From an uncultured Candidatus Melainabacteria bacterium (GTDB lineage: Bacteria; Cyanobacteriota; Vampirovibrionia; Gastranaerophilales; Gastranaerophilaceae), in assembly GCA_934726055.1 (NCBI GenBank), contig CAKVCZ010000001.1:186001-250000 (forward strand): DNA of 64,000 nt, read 5' to 3'. Position numbers and translations under genes: made by a program. Shown here one piece after another: positions 61,245 to 64,000 of this stretch (its first letter is position 1; every line of letters begins with the position of its first letter). Below the pieces are notes generated by a model. It searched no databases. It saw only the letters and a list, made by a program, of their open reading frames with translations, and was not told the origin of the DNA.

Positions 61245-62804
61245 TTAGTTTTTTACCTGTCCTATTACTTTGTTACCATAAAAATTAATGTCGGTATTAA
61301 AAATTGTTTTTTGGTAAAATTCTAATTTATTATTTGGATCTACCAGACTATTTTTGTTAATTTTGCCTTTTTTAACAAATACTCCAAAATTTGTTCCTTC
61401 AAAAACCAATGTCCAATCTTCTAAATTTTTTATTAAATTATATGTACCATAATATTTTTCAAGAAGAATTATGTCTATTGGATATTTTTCCAATATTTTT
61501 AACGGATCATTTTTTAATGTATAAAAATCTCTTAATTCTGCAAGTATATAATCATCATAAACTTCTTCGTAGCGACCATCCATGTACACTTTATTATGAG
61601 GATAAAGCTTATATGAAACAAAACTTCCGAATCCAAAATTTGTTAATATATTTCCTGTTATATGATTCTTTTTGATAAATTCAACCTCTAAAAGCGGATA
61701 TCTCTTAAAATCTACCATCGTTTCAAAATTTTTAAAACATATCATAATTAAGGAATAAAACACTAAAAATATTGTTAAAAAAGGCATTCCCCATTTTGGA
61801 AACCTTATATTTTTGAATAAATTGCACACATCATTGTAACAATATACAACGGCACATAAAATAAAAAATGGCATCATTTTTGCATGAATAACTGCAATAT
61901 ATAATGTTACGCTCAAGATTATAAATTTTGTTTTATCTAAGTTTTTGTAATTAAAACCTGTTTTTATCAACTTCATTAATTCAACTGATAAAATGAACGC
62001 CGTCATAATCTTAAAAGATTTAAAGAACTTCCAATTAATCTTATTAAAAATTGGCCACCATTCAGATATGTCAGGTCTTGGCATTGTTGTTGCATGCATT
62101 AAAAACTTAACATAATCAATTCCATAAGGATTTACAAACAACATTAAAGGACATATACATGTCAAAATTAAATAATGTTTAAATGGATTTTTTTCTAAAA
62201 TTTGACCAAATGTATATATAGCCAAAAGACCAAGTCCGGAAACGACACCACCATGTAAATTTGTCCAAATCAAAAATATTACAGGCAATATATATAACCA
62301 TTTATAATTTTTAGATGTTCTTACATATTCCAAAAGAAACAGTTCAAATATAAAAAACATAAACGTAAACGAATGACATCTTACAACAGCTGAATACGTT
62401 ACCATAAATGCATCAAGAACCATAAAATATATCAGTATATTTCTATAATTATACTCTTTTAAACATCTTACTTTTACGGCTTTTATTAAGAAAAACATCG
62501 TAAAAAAGACTAAAACTACCTGTAATAATAATAATCCTATATGACCAAAATTGTGTTGGAGCAGATAAAAAATCGTACCCGAACCCCATTCATGGTCATA
62601 CCAATTATGAGTTGGAGTGAAAGATAAAAAATCATATTTTGCTACATGTCCTGTTTGAACAACATACATGCCGGCTATTAATCTTGCCCACAAATCATAA
62701 TCATAATTATTTGTTCTTAAAACTGATGCTATACACAATAGCAATAATAATACATAAAAACCGAATACTTTTAATTTTTCAAAATCTAAATTTAATCTTT
62801 TCAT
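61245..62804 (-). CDS. Polytopic membrane protein, GT-C-like
   Basis: A 519-residue membrane protein with about ten hydrophobic helices. Near the start the first periplasmic loop carries acidic and aromatic residues (NNYDYDLWARLIAGMYVVQT, then WYDHEWGSG) of the kind found in GT-C glycosyltransferases and related uncharacterised families with a 'DxDLWWHL ... DHEW' pattern. The C-terminal 100 residues form a soluble domain (YMDGRYEEVYDDY, IDIILLEKYYGTYNLI). A lipid-linked-sugar transferase is possible but not shown. It lies between yidD and the patatin gene on the same strand. Confidence 0.7.
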   Translation of the reverse strand: MKRLNLDFEKLKVFGFYVLLLLLCIASVLRTNNYDYDLWARLIAGMYVVQTGHVAKYDFLSFTPTHNWYDHEWGSGTIFYLLQHNFGHIGLLLLQVVLVFFTMFFLIKAVKVRCLKEYNYRNILIYFMVLDAFMVTYSAVVRCHSFTFMFFIFELFLLEYVRTSKNYKWLYILPVIFLIWTNLHGGVVSGLGLLAIYTFGQILEKNPFKHYLILTCICPLMLFVNPYGIDYVKFLMHATTMPRPDISEWWPIFNKINWKFFKSFKIMTAFILSVELMKLIKTGFNYKNLDKTKFIILSVTLYIAVIHAKMMPFFILCAVVYCYNDVCNLFKNIRFPKWGMPFLTIFLVFYSLIMICFKNFETMVDFKRYPLLEVEFIKKNHITGNILTNFGFGSFVSYKLYPHNKVYMDGRYEEVYDDYILAELRDFYTLKNDPLKILEKYPIDIILLEKYYGTYNLIKNLEDWTLVFEGTNFGVFVKKGKINKNSLVDPNNKLEFYQKTIFNTDINFYGNKVIGQVKN

Positions 62805-62830
62805 AATGTAATAGATTATATCATAAACAT

Positions 62831-63040
62831 TTATTCTAAAGGATCATATCCACCCGGATGAAACGGATGACATTTTGAAATTCTTTTTAAACCAAGCCAA
62901 AGACCTTTCAAAACACCATATTTCTCAATGGCTTGACGAGTATATTCAGAACACGTTGGGGTAAATCTGCAAACAGGTGGAGTAAATTTTGAAAAATATT
63001 GATATATTTTAATTAATTTCAACAATAACGTTTTAATCAT
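62831..63040 (-). CDS. yidD: Membrane protein insertion efficiency factor YidD
   Basis: A 69-residue protein with the YidD signature: LIKIYQYFSKFTPPVCRFTP, CSEYTRQAIEKYG, then KRISKCHPFHPGGYDPLE. Three cysteines are in the usual places. YidD assists YidC in membrane protein insertion. It normally lies by rnpA and yidC; here it follows flhA by about 20 bases, so it may be read with flagellar genes. Confidence 0.94.
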   Translation of the reverse strand: MIKTLLLKLIKIYQYFSKFTPPVCRFTPTCSEYTRQAIEKYGVLKGLWLGLKRISKCHPFHPGGYDPLE

Positions 63041-63060
63041 TTATCAAACCTTATATAAAA

Positions 63061-64000
63061 CTATCCTTGCTGCATATAACTTTCGCCAATTGTATCAACT
63101 GCTTCAACCTTGATATCCGTAATTAATTCCGAATAAGATATTACAACAATAGTCGGTATGTGTCGTTCCAATAATTGGAACAAAGGCAATCTGATTCTTG
63201 GAGAACACAATATTACAGGTTGTTTGCCAATATTTTGATGAGCATTCATCAGAGTAGAAGCCGTTGTTTCAATAAGCTCTTGAACCTGCATCGGATTTAA
63301 TAGGAACATTGTTCCAAGTTCAGTTCTTTGGCAACTGTCATCAAGAACTTTTTCCCATTCAGGTGATAACGTTAGAGCATATAACACTTTATCTTCCTGA
63401 ACATTTGTTAAACAAATTTGACGTCCTAACGCAGCTCTTAAACGTTCTGATAAAATATCAGGTTCTTTTGAAAATCTTGCATAATCACAAAGTCTTTCAA
63501 AAATAAATATAATATCCTTGATTGAAACTTTTTCTCTAATTAAATTTACAAATATTTTTCTTAAATCACTTGTTGAAATAATTGTAGGAACTAAATCATT
63601 TACAAGAGTCGGATCTTGAGAACGAACCAATTCCATAAGTTTTAAAACATCAGTTTTTGTCATAATATCATCTACATGTTTTCTTGTAATTTCCTGTAAA
63701 TGAGTAATTACAACGTCTGTTGCATCAACAGCAGTGATTGCTTTTGTAGATTTTGCATCCTCTTCAGAAATCCAATATGCTTGAGTTTGATATGTTGGAT
63801 CAACACCCACAATAGCATCTTCAGGAACTTCAGGTTTTACAGAATCCCACTGATCTGAAATAACCATATATCTTCCCGGATAAACAAAACCTGTTGCAAC
63901 AGTATTACCACGAATTGCAATTAAATATTCATTAGCCTCTAATGCAGATGAATCCATAATTCTGATATTAGGTAAAATGTAACCCAATTCGTCCGTTACA
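63061..64000 (-). CDS. flhA: Flagellar export gate protein FlhA, C-terminal part (cut by window end)
   Basis: The cytoplasmic C-terminal domain of the flagellar type III export gate protein. The frame is open to base 64000, so the membrane N-terminal part lies beyond the window; the TTG at 63987 is not the start. Recognisable segments are LEANEYLIAIRGNTVATG, the AYWISEEDA motif, DVVITHLQEITRKHVDDIMT and LIREKVSIKDIIFIFERLCD, in the order found in FlhA. FlhA rather than the virulence homologue is supported by the flagellar genes elsewhere in the window. Confidence 0.94.
   Translation of the reverse strand, partial: VTDELGYILPNIRIMDSSALEANEYLIAIRGNTVATGFVYPGRYMVISDQWDSVKPEVPEDAIVGVDPTYQTQAYWISEEDAKSTKAITAVDATDVVITHLQEITRKHVDDIMTKTDVLKLMELVRSQDPTLVNDLVPTIISTSDLRKIFVNLIREKVSIKDIIFIFERLCDYARFSKEPDILSERLRAALGRQICLTNVQEDKVLYALTLSPEWEKVLDDSCQRTELGTMFLLNPMQVQELIETTASTLMNAHQNIGKQPVILCSPRIRLPLFQLLERHIPTIVVISYSELITDIKVEAVDTIGESYMQQG

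Noticed and set aside
1..64000. tRNA, rRNA, CRISPR array, insertion sequence or prophage
   Set aside because: I looked for T-loop patterns, regularly spaced repeats, transposase and phage genes and found none that held up by eye.

Overview
The window is AT-rich, densely coding DNA from a flagellated, diderm, probably anaerobic bacterium. KDO synthesis genes (kdsC, kdsD) and the flagellar L- and P-ring genes (flgH, flgI) point to an LPS-type outer membrane. The [FeFe]-hydrogenase maturase HydE and the absence of any photosynthesis or respiration gene suggest fermentation. A prepilin-like protein with an 'AFTLSEAL' start, a PilM-PilN-PilO-type locus and several lineage-looking small proteins lead me to infer a gut-type non-photosynthetic relative of Cyanobacteria (Vampirovibrionia / Gastranaerophilales, 'Melainabacteria'). 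This placement is inference from gene content. I saw no rRNA, tRNA, CRISPR array, insertion sequence or prophage.

Layout. 1-7.6 kb: end of a WecA/TagO-type transferase, a DUF2229 protein, a solitary DNA methyltransferase, the kdsD-kdsC-queD-uppP operon, a small STAS-like protein and a radical SAM protein. 7.6-16.8 kb: a pilMN fusion with pilO, nadA-rlmB-sigA, dciA, nrnA-yihY-metW and a GGDEF protein with an unusual signature. 16.8-24 kb: ligA, two tandem paralogues that join a transglutaminase-like domain to a beta-barrel-like domain, and an agmatinase-family gene. 24.1-32.6 kb: one flagellar operon (lytic transglycosylase, flgF, flgG, flgA, flgH, flgI, flgJ, a small ORF, flgN, flgK, flgL). 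32.7-40.3 kb: a coiled-coil protein of unknown family, a SPOR protein, a PfkB kinase, YtxH/DUF948 envelope proteins, and murT followed by a degenerate pdxJ. 40.3-48.3 kb: tig-clpP-clpX-prepilin-polA and hydE. 48.3-51.6 kb: a five-gene operon of unknown function with two more members of the coiled-coil family. 51.9-59.8 kb: an acyl-CoA synthetase, a YkgJ protein, and the infA-rpmJ-rpsM-rpsK-rpsD-rpoA-rplQ-truA-rplM-rpsI operon. 60-64 kb: a patatin, a polytopic membrane protein, yidD and the 3' part of flhA.

How the parts connect. The most interesting pattern is a possible late-flagellar regulon. Four unlinked start regions carry a motif of the form TAAAGTTT, 12 bases, then an octamer with a CGA core, which resembles flagellar sigma-28/sigma-D promoters. 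They precede the STAS-like gene, both transglutaminase/barrel genes and the coiled-coil gene next to the flagellar operon. None of the proteins encoded there has a visible Sec signal peptide. The coiled-coil family has conserved helical ends around a variable middle, as flagellin-like axial proteins do. My working hypothesis is an uncharacterised set of surface or flagellum-exported proteins encoded beside, and switched on with, the flagellum.
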